In this document: one piece after another, positions 1 through 5,055 of the stretch | How the letters are laid out: the number at the start of each line of letters is the position of its first letter | Numbering within the stretch: position 1 is the first letter of the stretch | Source: an uncultured Clostridia bacterium | GTDB lineage: Bacteria; Bacillota; Clostridia; Christensenellales; UBA1242 | Assembly (NCBI GenBank): GCA_946610635.1 | Contig: CAMOCI010000060.1 | Span: 1-5,055, forward strand | Direction: 5' to 3' | DNA length: 5,055 bases | Notes under the pieces: generated by a model | Databases searched by the model: none | Told to the model about the DNA's origin: nothing | Seen by the model: the letters and a program-made list of their open reading frames with translations, nothing else | Position numbers and translations under genes: made by a program

Positions 1-1350
1 CCAACAGAAATGGATGACATAAAACACAAACTAATTCAAATTGAAATTGAACAAGCAGCACTCAAAAAAGAAACAGACAAATTAAGCAAAGAACATTTGG
101 AAGCATTAAACAAAGAGCATTCCGAGCTTAAGGAAAAATTTGACACACTTTCTGCAAAATGGCAAAAAGAAAAAGACAATATTGAAAAAATAAATTCAAT
201 CAAGGCACAAATAGAAAAAACAAATGCAGATATGGAAATTGCACAAAGAGAATATAATTTGTCAAAAGCTGCAGAACTCAAGTATAACACTTTGCCAAAT
301 CTTCAAAAAGAGTTAGAAAAACTTGAAAAAGAAGAAACAACAAACAACTTACTAAAAAGCAAAGTAACAGAAGAAGAAATTAGTTTGATTGTTAGCCGTT
401 GGACTCAAATCCCACTAACAAAACTGCTTCAAAGTGATAAAGAAAAATTGCTCAATATGCCAAACGAATTGCATAAATTTGTTATTGGTCAAGATGATGC
501 AGTCAAAAAGGTTAGTGATGCAATAATCAGGTCAAGAGCAGGAATAAATGACCCAAACAGACCAATTGGCTCCTTTATGTTTTTGGGACCAACAGGTGTT
601 GGAAAAACCGAGCTATGCAAAACACTTTGCAAGGCGTTATTTGATACAGAAAAAAATATGATTAGAATTGATATGAGTGAATATATGGAAAAATTCTCTG
701 TATCAAGACTTATTGGTGCACCTCCTGGATATGTTGGTTATGAAGAAGGTGGACAACTTACAGAACAAGTAAAAAGAAAACCATATAGCGTTATTTTGTT
801 TGATGAAATAGAAAAAGCGCACAAAGATGTGTTCAATGTGCTTTTACAAATCCTTGATGATGGAAGGGTAACAGATGGTCAAGGCAGGACAGTTGATTTT
901 AAGAACACAATAATAATTATGACTTCAAACCTTGGCAGTGATGAGATTATGCAAGGAATAAAAGATGATGGAACAATAAGTCAAGAAGCGCAAGATGTTG
1001 TTTCTATGCTTCTAAAACAAAATTTCAGACCAGAGTTTTTGAATAGGTTAGACGAGATAATTTTGTTCAAACCACTCACAAAAATAGAAATATCTAGCAT
1101 TGTTGATTTGCTTTTGGAAACTCTTAAACAAAGATTAGAGCAAAAACAAATTGGATTAAGTGTAACAGATAAAGCAAAAATATTTATTATTGACAATGGT
1201 TATGATGTAAATTATGGTGCAAGACCACTCAAAAGATTTATTCAAAACAATGTTGAAACACTTGTTGCAAAATATATTCTTGCCAACGATATTTCGCCAA
1301 ACACAACATTAACACTTGATGTTAAAGATAACGAACTTGTTATTTGCTAA
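1..1350 (+). CDS. clpB: ATP-dependent disaggregase ClpB, C-terminal part (5' end outside window)
   Basis: This is a cytoplasmic Hsp100 AAA+ unfoldase that works with DnaK to pull polypeptides out of aggregates. The frame is open from base 1 (P-T-E before the first ATG at 10), so that ATG is internal. Residues below count from that ATG. The coiled-coil middle domain covers about 1-125. Its full length argues for ClpB over ClpC, whose middle domain is short. The second ATPase domain follows: Walker A GPTGVGKT at 193-200, pore loop GYVGY at 240-244, Walker B VILFDE at 261-266, sensor 1 TSN at 305-307, arginine finger R346 in FLNRLDE, and sensor 2 GARPLKR at 403-409. All key residues are intact, and the C-terminus ends at the usual family position. 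The N-terminal domain, first ATPase domain and any HrcA/CtsR-type control region lie outside the window. A terminator follows directly, so it is probably the last gene of its transcript. Confidence 0.97.
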   Translation, partial: PTEMDDIKHKLIQIEIEQAALKKETDKLSKEHLEALNKEHSELKEKFDTLSAKWQKEKDNIEKINSIKAQIEKTNADMEIAQREYNLSKAAELKYNTLPNLQKELEKLEKEETTNNLLKSKVTEEEISLIVSRWTQIPLTKLLQSDKEKLLNMPNELHKFVIGQDDAVKKVSDAIIRSRAGINDPNRPIGSFMFLGPTGVGKTELCKTLCKALFDTEKNMIRIDMSEYMEKFSVSRLIGAPPGYVGYEEGGQLTEQVKRKPYSVILFDEIEKAHKDVFNVLLQILDDGRVTDGQGRTVDFKNTIIIMTSNLGSDEIMQGIKDDGTISQEAQDVVSMLLKQNFRPEFLNRLDEIILFKPLTKIEISSIVDLLLETLKQRLEQKQIGLSVTDKAKIFIIDNGYDVNYGARPLKRFIQNNVETLVAKYILANDISPNTTLTLDVKDNELVIC

Positions 1351-1362
1351 AAAGGATTTTTT

Positions 1363-1391
1363 AAAAGGGCTTTGAAAAAAGTCCTTTTTTT
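1363..1391 (+). terminator. Rho-independent terminator of clpB
   Basis: The 11-bp stem AAAAGGGCTTT / AAAGTCCTTTT contains one G-T wobble and a GAAA tetraloop, and it ends in a run of seven T. It starts 12 bases after the clpB stop. An upstream AAAGGATTTTTT (1351-1362) could compete for the same 3' arm but makes a weaker helix. It separates clpB transcription from serS. Confidence 0.88.
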
Positions 1392-1402
1392 GTAATAAAT
1401 AT

Positions 1403-1431
1403 TTGCAAAAATAATTATTTGAGTATATAAT
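1403..1431 (+). promoter_or_regulatory. Sigma-A-type promoter of serS
   Basis: The -35 element TTGCAA (1403-1408) and a perfect -10 TATAAT (1426-1431) are separated by 17 bp. They lie just after the clpB terminator. The start point is expected near 1438, leaving a leader of only about 16 bases before the serS ATG. That leaves no room for a T-box or other riboswitch. Confidence 0.8.
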
Positions 1432-1440
1432 CTATGCTAC

Positions 1441-1446
1441 AAGGAG
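1441..1446 (+). promoter_or_regulatory. Ribosome binding site of serS
   Basis: AAGGAG lies 7 bases before the ATG at 1454. It fixes that codon as the start, which also matches the usual SerRS beginning MLDI. Confidence 0.9.
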
Positions 1447-1453
1447 TTTAGAA

Positions 1454-2737
1454 ATGTTAGACATAAATTTAATAATAGAAAAACCACAATATGTTCATGA
1501 TGCTTTGCTTAAAAAGGGCTTTGATGTTGATTTTTCTGATTTAATCAAAATGCAAGCAAAAAGAAAAGAATTAATTGTTAAAGCCGATGAACTTAAAACA
1601 GAAAAGAACAAACTTTCTGCATCTGTTCCTGTTGTAAAAAAACAAGGTGGAAACATTGAAGAAATTTTTGCAAAGGTTAAAGAACTTAACAAAGAGATAG
1701 AAGTTTTTGATGCTGAGCTTAAACAAGTTGAAGATGATATCTTTAATTTTATGGCACCACTTCCAAATATGCCAGATGATGACTTGCTTCCTGGCGAAAA
1801 AGAAAACAACAAGGTTATAAAGGAATTTGGCAAAAAACCAGAATTTGCTTTTAAGGCAAAAGACCATGTTGAACTTTGTGAAAGTTTGGGACTTATTGAT
1901 TACGATAGAGCTGCCAAAGTCAGTGGCCGTGGAACTTGGTTCTACACTGGTCTTGGTGCAAGACTTGAATGGGCTCTTCTTAACTACTTTATTGATACAC
2001 ATATTGCTGATGGCTACACTTTTATTTTGCCACCACACATTTTGAATGAAGAAAGTGGATTTACAGCAGGTCAATTCCCAAAATTCAAACAAGATGTTTT
2101 CTGGCTCGAAGGTGTTGAACCAAAGAAGTTTATTCTTCCAACAGCAGAAACAGCACTTGTAAACTATCATAGAAATGAAATACTCAAAGAAGAAAACTTG
2201 CCAGAAAAATTATTCGCTTACACACCATGCTACAGATGTGAAGCTGGTTCATATAGAACAGAAGAGCGTGGTATGATTAGAGGCTATCAATTTGACAAAG
2301 TTGAAATGTTCCAATATGCAACCGAGAAAAACAGCAAGGAAAGCTTTGAAGAGTTAGTTAACAAGGCATGCAAACTTGTTGAAGGTCTTGGTCTTCACTT
2401 TAGATTAAGCAAACTTGCTGCAGGAGATTGCTCTCATAGTATGGCAAGAACATATGATGTTGAAGTTTGGATTCCAAGCATGGGAATATACAAAGAAGTA
2501 TCTTCTGCATCAAATGCAAATGATTATCAAGCACGCAGAGGAAATATTCGTTACAAAGATGCCGAAACAGGCAAAATTAAATATTGTCACACACTCAATG
2601 CTTCTGGTCTTGCAACTTCAAGAGTTGTTCCAGCAATTGTTGAGCAATATCAAAATGAAGATGGAAGTGTTACAATTCCAGAAGTGTTAAGAAAATACAT
2701 GGGCGGCATTGAAAAACTCTATCCAGTTAAAAAATAA
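1454..2737 (+). CDS. serS: Serine--tRNA ligase (SerRS), divergent motif 2
   Basis: This class II synthetase of 427 residues charges tRNA-Ser (and tRNA-Sec where present) with serine in the cytoplasm. Length and start (MLDINLI) fit bacterial SerRS. Residues about 28-105 form the helical arm that grips the long variable arm of tRNA-Ser. The catalytic core follows: serine-binding TAE at 230-232, motif 2 CYRCEAG with R261 and E263, E348 and N354 in the EVSSASN segment, DYQARR at 357-362, and motif 3 LNASGLATSR with R390. Essential positions are kept, but several signatures differ from E. coli SerRS: the motif 2 loop reads GSYRTEERG rather than GSYGRDTRG, SASN replaces SCSN, ASGLATSR replaces GSGLAVGR, and GFTAGQFPKF replaces the common GTGQ(L/F)PKF. 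It has its own promoter and terminator and lies 1.3 kb before tRNA-Ser(CGA). The function is secure. Whether it is the only SerRS of the cell cannot be seen here. Confidence 0.97.
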   Translation: MLDINLIIEKPQYVHDALLKKGFDVDFSDLIKMQAKRKELIVKADELKTEKNKLSASVPVVKKQGGNIEEIFAKVKELNKEIEVFDAELKQVEDDIFNFMAPLPNMPDDDLLPGEKENNKVIKEFGKKPEFAFKAKDHVELCESLGLIDYDRAAKVSGRGTWFYTGLGARLEWALLNYFIDTHIADGYTFILPPHILNEESGFTAGQFPKFKQDVFWLEGVEPKKFILPTAETALVNYHRNEILKEENLPEKLFAYTPCYRCEAGSYRTEERGMIRGYQFDKVEMFQYATEKNSKESFEELVNKACKLVEGLGLHFRLSKLAAGDCSHSMARTYDVEVWIPSMGIYKEVSSASNANDYQARRGNIRYKDAETGKIKYCHTLNASGLATSRVVPAIVEQYQNEDGSVTIPEVLRKYMGGIEKLYPVKK

Positions 2738-2743
2738 TCGAAA

Positions 2744-2787
2744 TTGACAAAAGGTCTATCTTATGATAGACTTTTTTTGTATATAAT
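2744..2787 (+). promoter_or_regulatory. Promoter region of the GGDEF gene, interleaved with the serS terminator
   Basis: There is a perfect -35 TTGACA at 2744-2749, seven bases after the serS stop. At 17-bp spacing it is followed by TAGACT (2767-2772), which matches 4 of 6 bases of the -10 consensus. A perfect TATAAT at 2782-2787 has no good -35 at normal distance and lies 32 bp from TTGACA. Either hexamer could be the working -10. Both put the start before the RBS at 2829. Which one is used cannot be decided from sequence. Confidence 0.5.
2749..2778 (+). terminator. Rho-independent terminator of serS
   Basis: The hairpin core GTCTATC / GATAGAC has a TTAT loop. It is extended by a G-T pair and four A-T pairs to about 12 bp and ends in seven T. 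It begins 11 bases after the serS stop and overlaps the putative promoter of the next gene. Confidence 0.87.
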
Positions 2788-2828
2788 AAAAGAAGCTTTA
2801 TTTTTATATTTAACACAGAAGAAAAAGC

Positions 2829-2833
2829 AGGAG
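2829..2833 (+). promoter_or_regulatory. Ribosome binding site of the GGDEF gene
   Basis: AGGAG lies 7 bases before the ATG at 2841, a standard distance. It supports that start over the downstream ATG codons. Confidence 0.85.
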
Positions 2834-2840
2834 AGTTGCC

Positions 2841-4031
2841 ATGGATTTGTTTGAAACTTTCGTTGTTAATAATGTTAATTTTGTATTTGCAATATTTGGT
2901 TTGTTGTTTGCATTAATTTTTTTAAAAAAGATTTCAAAGCAATCAGCCGTATTATTTTATGTTATTATAGTTTTGTGTATTATTCTTTCTTTTTCAACAC
3001 AGTTCGAAGAGTATTTGGGAAATATGGGGAATACCGAACAATACAAAAGTTATGGCGGCGACATAATGAGAATGACTTTGTCAATACTAAATTATATATT
3101 AAGACCTGCTGTTTTGTTGCTATTTATCAAAATTACAACAAAAACAAAAATTATGCCTGTGTTTTGGGGGCTTGTTGGTTTAACAGTTCCAATTTACACA
3201 ACTGCATATTATTCAAAAATAACATTCTATATTAGTGGAAATAGCTTCCAAGGTGGCTCAGTTTGGATACTAAGATTTTATTCACCATTGCTTTGTTTTG
3301 TTTTGATTGGTATATATTTGCTTTTTGCAATTCTTGATTTCATAAAGAATCGTTCAAGCAGGTTAATATTTAATGTAATAACAGGAGCTTTTGCTGTTAT
3401 TGTTGCATTTCTTGAAATGCGTTTTGGTGGCAACATTTTAACATTAACAATTATGATTGCATTAATCTTGCATTTTATTGTTGTTTATGACGATATGGTT
3501 GATGAGCAACAAAAAGAACTAATAAGAATAAATAATACTGATGTTTTAACAAATCTTGGAAATGAAAGAGCATACTATACATATTTGGAAGAAATTGATG
3601 CTAGAAAAAAGAAGGAAAGAAAAAAATATGCTATTGCATTAATGGACCTTAATGGACTTAAGGTTACTGATGATATATTAGGTCACAGATTTGGTTGTCA
3701 TTTGATTGTTGAATTTGGACATCAACTTTCAGAGTTTTTCAAAACAAGTAAGTTGTTCCATATTGGTGGAGATGAGTTTGTTGCAATTTTGGAAGGCGAA
3801 GACTTTAAGAATAGAAACAAATTACTAGAAAAGTTTATTGAAGAATTTAGTTGTAAAGAAATTGAATTTGAAGACAAAAAACTTATTCTATCTGTTGCAA
3901 TAGGTATGCAAGAAAGCGAAAAAGACCAAAAGTATAACGATGTGTTTCAACTGGCTGACAAGAATATGTATGCTAACAAAAAAATAGTTAAGAAAAAATA
4001 TGATATAAAAAGCAGAATAGAAGAAGAATAA
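2841..4031 (+). CDS. Seven-helix membrane GGDEF protein (putative diguanylate cyclase-like)
   Basis: This is a 396-residue membrane protein. Hydrophobic segments at about 12-28, 36-52, 78-97, 105-123, 147-167, 175-191 and 199-216 suggest seven helices. The positive charges (KKISK, KITTKTK, KNRSSR) fall in alternate loops, giving an outside N-terminus and a cytoplasmic C-terminus. The longer loops at 53-77 and 124-146 would face outside. I do not recognise the sensor type. A short helical linker (217-232) leads to a GGDEF domain starting at TDVLTNLGN (233-241). The metal-binding D269 is in MDLNGLK, the GGDEF motif is intact at 309-313, and the C-terminal signature ADKNMYANK is present. GGDEF enzymes usually make c-di-GMP from two GTP. 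Here the residues matching PleD N335 and D344 are D277 and C286, and the inhibitory RxxD site before GGDEF is absent. Active synthesis of c-di-GMP is therefore uncertain. No strong terminator follows before the tRNA. Confidence 0.9.
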   Translation: MDLFETFVVNNVNFVFAIFGLLFALIFLKKISKQSAVLFYVIIVLCIILSFSTQFEEYLGNMGNTEQYKSYGGDIMRMTLSILNYILRPAVLLLFIKITTKTKIMPVFWGLVGLTVPIYTTAYYSKITFYISGNSFQGGSVWILRFYSPLLCFVLIGIYLLFAILDFIKNRSSRLIFNVITGAFAVIVAFLEMRFGGNILTLTIMIALILHFIVVYDDMVDEQQKELIRINNTDVLTNLGNERAYYTYLEEIDARKKKERKKYAIALMDLNGLKVTDDILGHRFGCHLIVEFGHQLSEFFKTSKLFHIGGDEFVAILEGEDFKNRNKLLEKFIEEFSCKEIEFEDKKLILSVAIGMQESEKDQKYNDVFQLADKNMYANKKIVKKKYDIKSRIEEE

Positions 4032-4044
4032 CAAAAAATATTTG

Positions 4045-4074
4045 TTGTAAAATCAAAAAAAGATATGTTATACT
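4045..4074 (+). promoter_or_regulatory. Promoter of tRNA-Ser
   Basis: The -35-like TTGTAA (4045-4050) lies 18 bp before TATACT (4069-4074). The -10 is preceded by TG at 4066-4067, giving the extended form TGtTATACT. The start is expected near 4081, about five bases before the mature tRNA, which is typical of a stand-alone tRNA gene. Confidence 0.72.
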
Positions 4075-4085
4075 CTTCCTTGCAT

Positions 4086-4175
4086 GGAAGAGTGTCAGAG
4101 TGGTCGAATGTGCTGGTCTCGAAAACCGGTATGCTGTAACAGGCATCATGGGTTCAAATCCCATCTCTTCCGCCA
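4086..4175 (+). tRNA. tRNA-Ser(CGA), reads UCG
   Basis: This is a class II tRNA of 90 bases including the encoded CCA (4173-4175). The acceptor stem is GGAAGAG (4086-4092) with CTCTTCC (4165-4171), and the discriminator base is G at 4172. The anticodon stem CTGGT / ACCGG carries the loop CTCGAAA, with anticodon CGA at 4120-4122. A long variable arm (4130-4147) has the stem ATG-CTG / CAG-CAT with one extra G, the hallmark recognised by SerRS. The T arm is ATGGG / CCCAT with loop TTCAAAT. It serves a codon that should be rare in such AT-rich genes. It has its own promoter and terminator. Any read-through from the GGDEF gene would also pass through it. Confidence 0.97.
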
Positions 4176-4177
4176 AG

Positions 4178-4218
4178 AGGGATTGCATTCGAACACAAAA
4201 AAAATGCAATCCCTTTTT
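4178..4218 (+). terminator. Rho-independent terminator after tRNA-Ser
   Basis: A perfect 12-bp stem AGGGATTGCATT / AATGCAATCCCT with a 13-base A-rich loop is followed by further T. It starts two bases after the CCA end. It probably also stops any transcript coming from the GGDEF gene, which has no clear terminator of its own. Confidence 0.88.
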
Positions 4219-4398
4219 ATTACTTTTGTTTTTAAAAAGTGTCTGGTTTTTTGTTCCAACCAAACATAATATTTACAACACAAACACCAATATTCTGCCA
4301 AGGTACTAGAATAATGATTTTTTATTAAATATCACAATTTAAAATGTACATTATATATTAAAATTTTTCAAAATATATACTTTTATTATTTTGTTGCC
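4219..4398. other. Gene-free AT-rich spacer
   Basis: I see no plausible gene here on either strand. The stretch is more AT-rich than the plus-strand run before it and holds only short AT palindromes and homopolymer runs. It separates the plus-strand genes from the minus-strand pair. Confidence 0.6.
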
Positions 4399-4434
4399 AA
4401 ATAAAACTCCATCAAGGCTGATGGAGTTTTATTT
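4399..4434 (-). terminator. Strong terminator of the minus-strand gene pair, possibly bidirectional
   Basis: A perfect 16-bp stem (4399-4414 with 4419-4434) has a four-base loop. Its core is AAAACTCCATCA / TGATGGAGTTTT. The A/T ends give a T-run in both reading directions. On the minus strand the hairpin overlaps the stop codon (4433-4435) of the 116-aa gene, which it most likely terminates. It would also stop leftover plus-strand transcription. Confidence 0.85.
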
Positions 4435-4783
4435 AATTAATATTATTTGCTTTAAACACTAATAATGCTTTTATAACAGGTAAGCCATAATTTGTATCAG
4501 TTAAAATAATATCATTATTTACTTTTGGAACAAATGCCAAGTTAAAAGCAAAATTAACAAAAAAATTTTTACAATCTTTATCAATACACAAAGATTTAAA
4601 ACTAATTTGATTTTTATATTTTGCTATTAGTTTAATTTTACAAGTATCTCTGCAAAAACATATTTTTGAATTGTTAGATTTAATAATCGTTTTTAGTAAT
4701 TCGCAACCATTATCAGATAAAACTATTAATTGATATGGCTTTTTACTGCAAAATATATTTAAAACTATTGTTTTGTTAAACAT
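4433..4783 (-). CDS. Hypothetical 116-aa cysteine-containing protein
   Basis: I do not recognise this protein. Three signals make it a real gene: an AAAGGA ribosome site six bases before the ATG, a start only two bases after the stop of the upstream gene, and a strong hairpin terminator at its stop. There is no signal peptide or clear membrane helix. Alternating hydrophobic residues suggest a beta-rich fold. There are seven cysteines (12, 27, 42, 44, 48, 66, 71), including C-x-C-x3-C and C-x4-C groupings that could bind a metal or form disulfides. Residues 94-111 (LTDTNYGLPVIKALLVFK) match the C-terminal end of the upstream gene product (LTDANYTNLPVYNAVLNFK), so the two are probably paralogues. 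The AT content is higher than in the plus-strand genes, which may point to acquired or fast-evolving DNA. Confidence 0.7.
   Translation of the reverse strand: MFNKTIVLNIFCSKKPYQLIVLSDNGCELLKTIIKSNNSKICFCRDTCKIKLIAKYKNQISFKSLCIDKDCKNFFVNFAFNLAFVPKVNNDIILTDTNYGLPVIKALLVFKANNIN
4476..4507 (-). repeat. Degenerate direct repeat, copy A (within the 116-aa gene)
   Basis: The plus-strand sequence begins ACAGGTAA (4476-4483). After three bases, a 21-base block (4487-4507) matches copy B at 18 of 21 positions. It encodes the shared motif LTDxNY..LPV on the minus strand, so it reflects gene homology rather than a mobile repeat. Confidence 0.75.
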
Positions 4784-4785
4784 TG

Positions 4786-5055
4786 TTAATCCTTTGCTGC
4801 TTCATCTTTAAAATTTAAAACAGCGTTATACACAGGTAAATTTGTATAATTTGCATCTGTTAAAGTAAAATTTTGTAGTACAGATTTAACTGTATTTAAA
4901 ATATACTCTGTTTGAGTTTGAGCACCCATACCTACTGTAAAAACATTTTGATAAATATTGTGATTTTCATCACTTGTTAATTGCTTAAAATATAAAGTAT
5001 AAGCAGATTGTGCCGAGCCAAAAGGTACATTGTTAAATATTGCAATGCCGTTTGA
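4786..5055 (-). CDS. Hypothetical protein, C-terminal 89 residues (5' end outside window)
   Basis: On the minus strand a frame is open from the window edge to TAA at 4788-4786. It lacks a useful internal start, so it is the end of a longer gene. The visible part contains AIFNNVPFGSAQSAY near its start, then a polar stretch, the segment VFTVGMGAQTQTEYIL, and the terminal motif LTDANYTNLPVYNAVLNFK at 65-83. There are no cysteines, unlike its neighbour. The stop is two bases from the next ATG, so the two genes are probably translated from one message. The function is unknown. The motif shared with the downstream gene is the only clue to its family. The look of small, AT-rich, tightly packed genes would fit a phage or island remnant, but nothing here proves it. 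Confidence 0.65.
   Translation of the reverse strand, partial: SNGIAIFNNVPFGSAQSAYTLYFKQLTSDENHNIYQNVFTVGMGAQTQTEYILNTVKSVLQNFTLTDANYTNLPVYNAVLNFKDEAAKD
4790..4795 (-). promoter_or_regulatory. Ribosome binding site of the 116-aa gene
   Basis: AAAGGA on the minus strand lies six bases before the ATG at 4783. It sits within the last codons of the upstream gene, which suggests coupled translation. Confidence 0.7.
4832..4866 (-). repeat. Degenerate direct repeat, copy B (within the partial upstream gene)
   Basis: It begins ACAGGTAA (4832-4839), identical to copy A. Six bases (three in copy A) then separate it from the 21-base matching block at 4846-4866. The three-base difference is one codon, so the reading frame is kept, as expected for paralogous coding sequence. 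Confidence 0.75.

Noticed and set aside
1571..2170. Minus-strand frame of 199 codons inside serS
   Set aside because: It is the shadow of a certain serS reading frame; its composition (many F, K, N, C) is that of an AT-rich antisense frame, and no RBS supports it.
2744..2787. TTGACA and TATAAT read as one promoter pair
   Set aside because: The 32-bp gap is far beyond the normal 16-19 bp, so they cannot be one ordinary promoter. TTGACA with TAGACT at 17 bp is the better reading.
4030..4046. AACAAA / TTTGTT hairpin as a terminator of the GGDEF gene
   Set aside because: The stem is only six A/T-rich pairs and no T-run follows.
3988..4263. Minus-strand frame of 91 codons across the tRNA gene
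   Set aside because: It is antisense to tRNA-Ser. The GFEPMMPVTAYRFSRPAHSTT-like stretch is the familiar false protein made by translating a tRNA-Ser backwards.
4168..4302. Possible att-type repeat: TTCCGCCAAG (4168-4177) and TTCTGCCAAG (4293-4302)
   Set aside because: Only 9 of 10 bases match, with no extension on either side. That is chance level and far too short for a tRNA-end duplication.
4084..4309. Two overlapping plus-strand frames (61 and 69 codons) starting at the tRNA
   Set aside because: They read through the tRNA and its terminator, lack a ribosome site and have no coding character.
4325..4398. AT palindromes suggestive of an origin or regulatory element
   Set aside because: Such short palindromes are expected in DNA this AT-rich; no DnaA-box cluster or iteron spacing is visible.

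Overview
The window is low-GC DNA (by eye about one third G+C, and visibly lower after position 4220). The Shine-Dalgarno sites are AAGGAG/AGGAG type, the intrinsic terminators have U-tracts, the promoters are sigma-A-like and the tRNA gene encodes its CCA end. This fits a low-GC Gram-positive bacterium, most likely a Clostridia-like Firmicute. Genus cannot be told from the sequence.

Positions 1-4218 hold a plus-strand run: the C-terminal part of the disaggregase ClpB (1-1350, cut by the window start) with its own terminator; serS with its own promoter, RBS and terminator (1403-2778); a seven-helix membrane GGDEF protein (2841-4031) whose promoter sits inside the serS terminator; and a tRNA-Ser(CGA) gene (4086-4175) with its own promoter and terminator. 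Positions 4219-4398 carry no gene that I can see. A strong hairpin (4399-4434) then separates this run from a minus-strand pair of unrecognised genes: a 116-aa protein (4783-4433) directly preceded by the C-terminal end of another gene (5055-4786). The pair is arranged as an operon.

Functionally, serS and tRNA-Ser are enzyme and substrate, separated only by the GGDEF gene. ClpB is a stress chaperone with no evident link to the rest. Three points deserve attention. First, the GGDEF protein keeps the GGDEF motif and the metal-binding Asp, but both positions that bind the guanine base in PleD are changed (Asn to Asp, Asp to Cys), and the inhibitory RxxD site is missing. This raises the possibility of a non-canonical cyclic dinucleotide product or a non-catalytic receptor. 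Second, the two minus-strand genes share a C-terminal motif (LTDxNY-LPV-A-L-FK) that is also visible as a DNA repeat, so they look like tandem paralogues of an unnamed family. Third, the sequence just before tRNA-Ser is an 8-base complement of its 5' acceptor strand, so a read-through transcript could fold in two ways.
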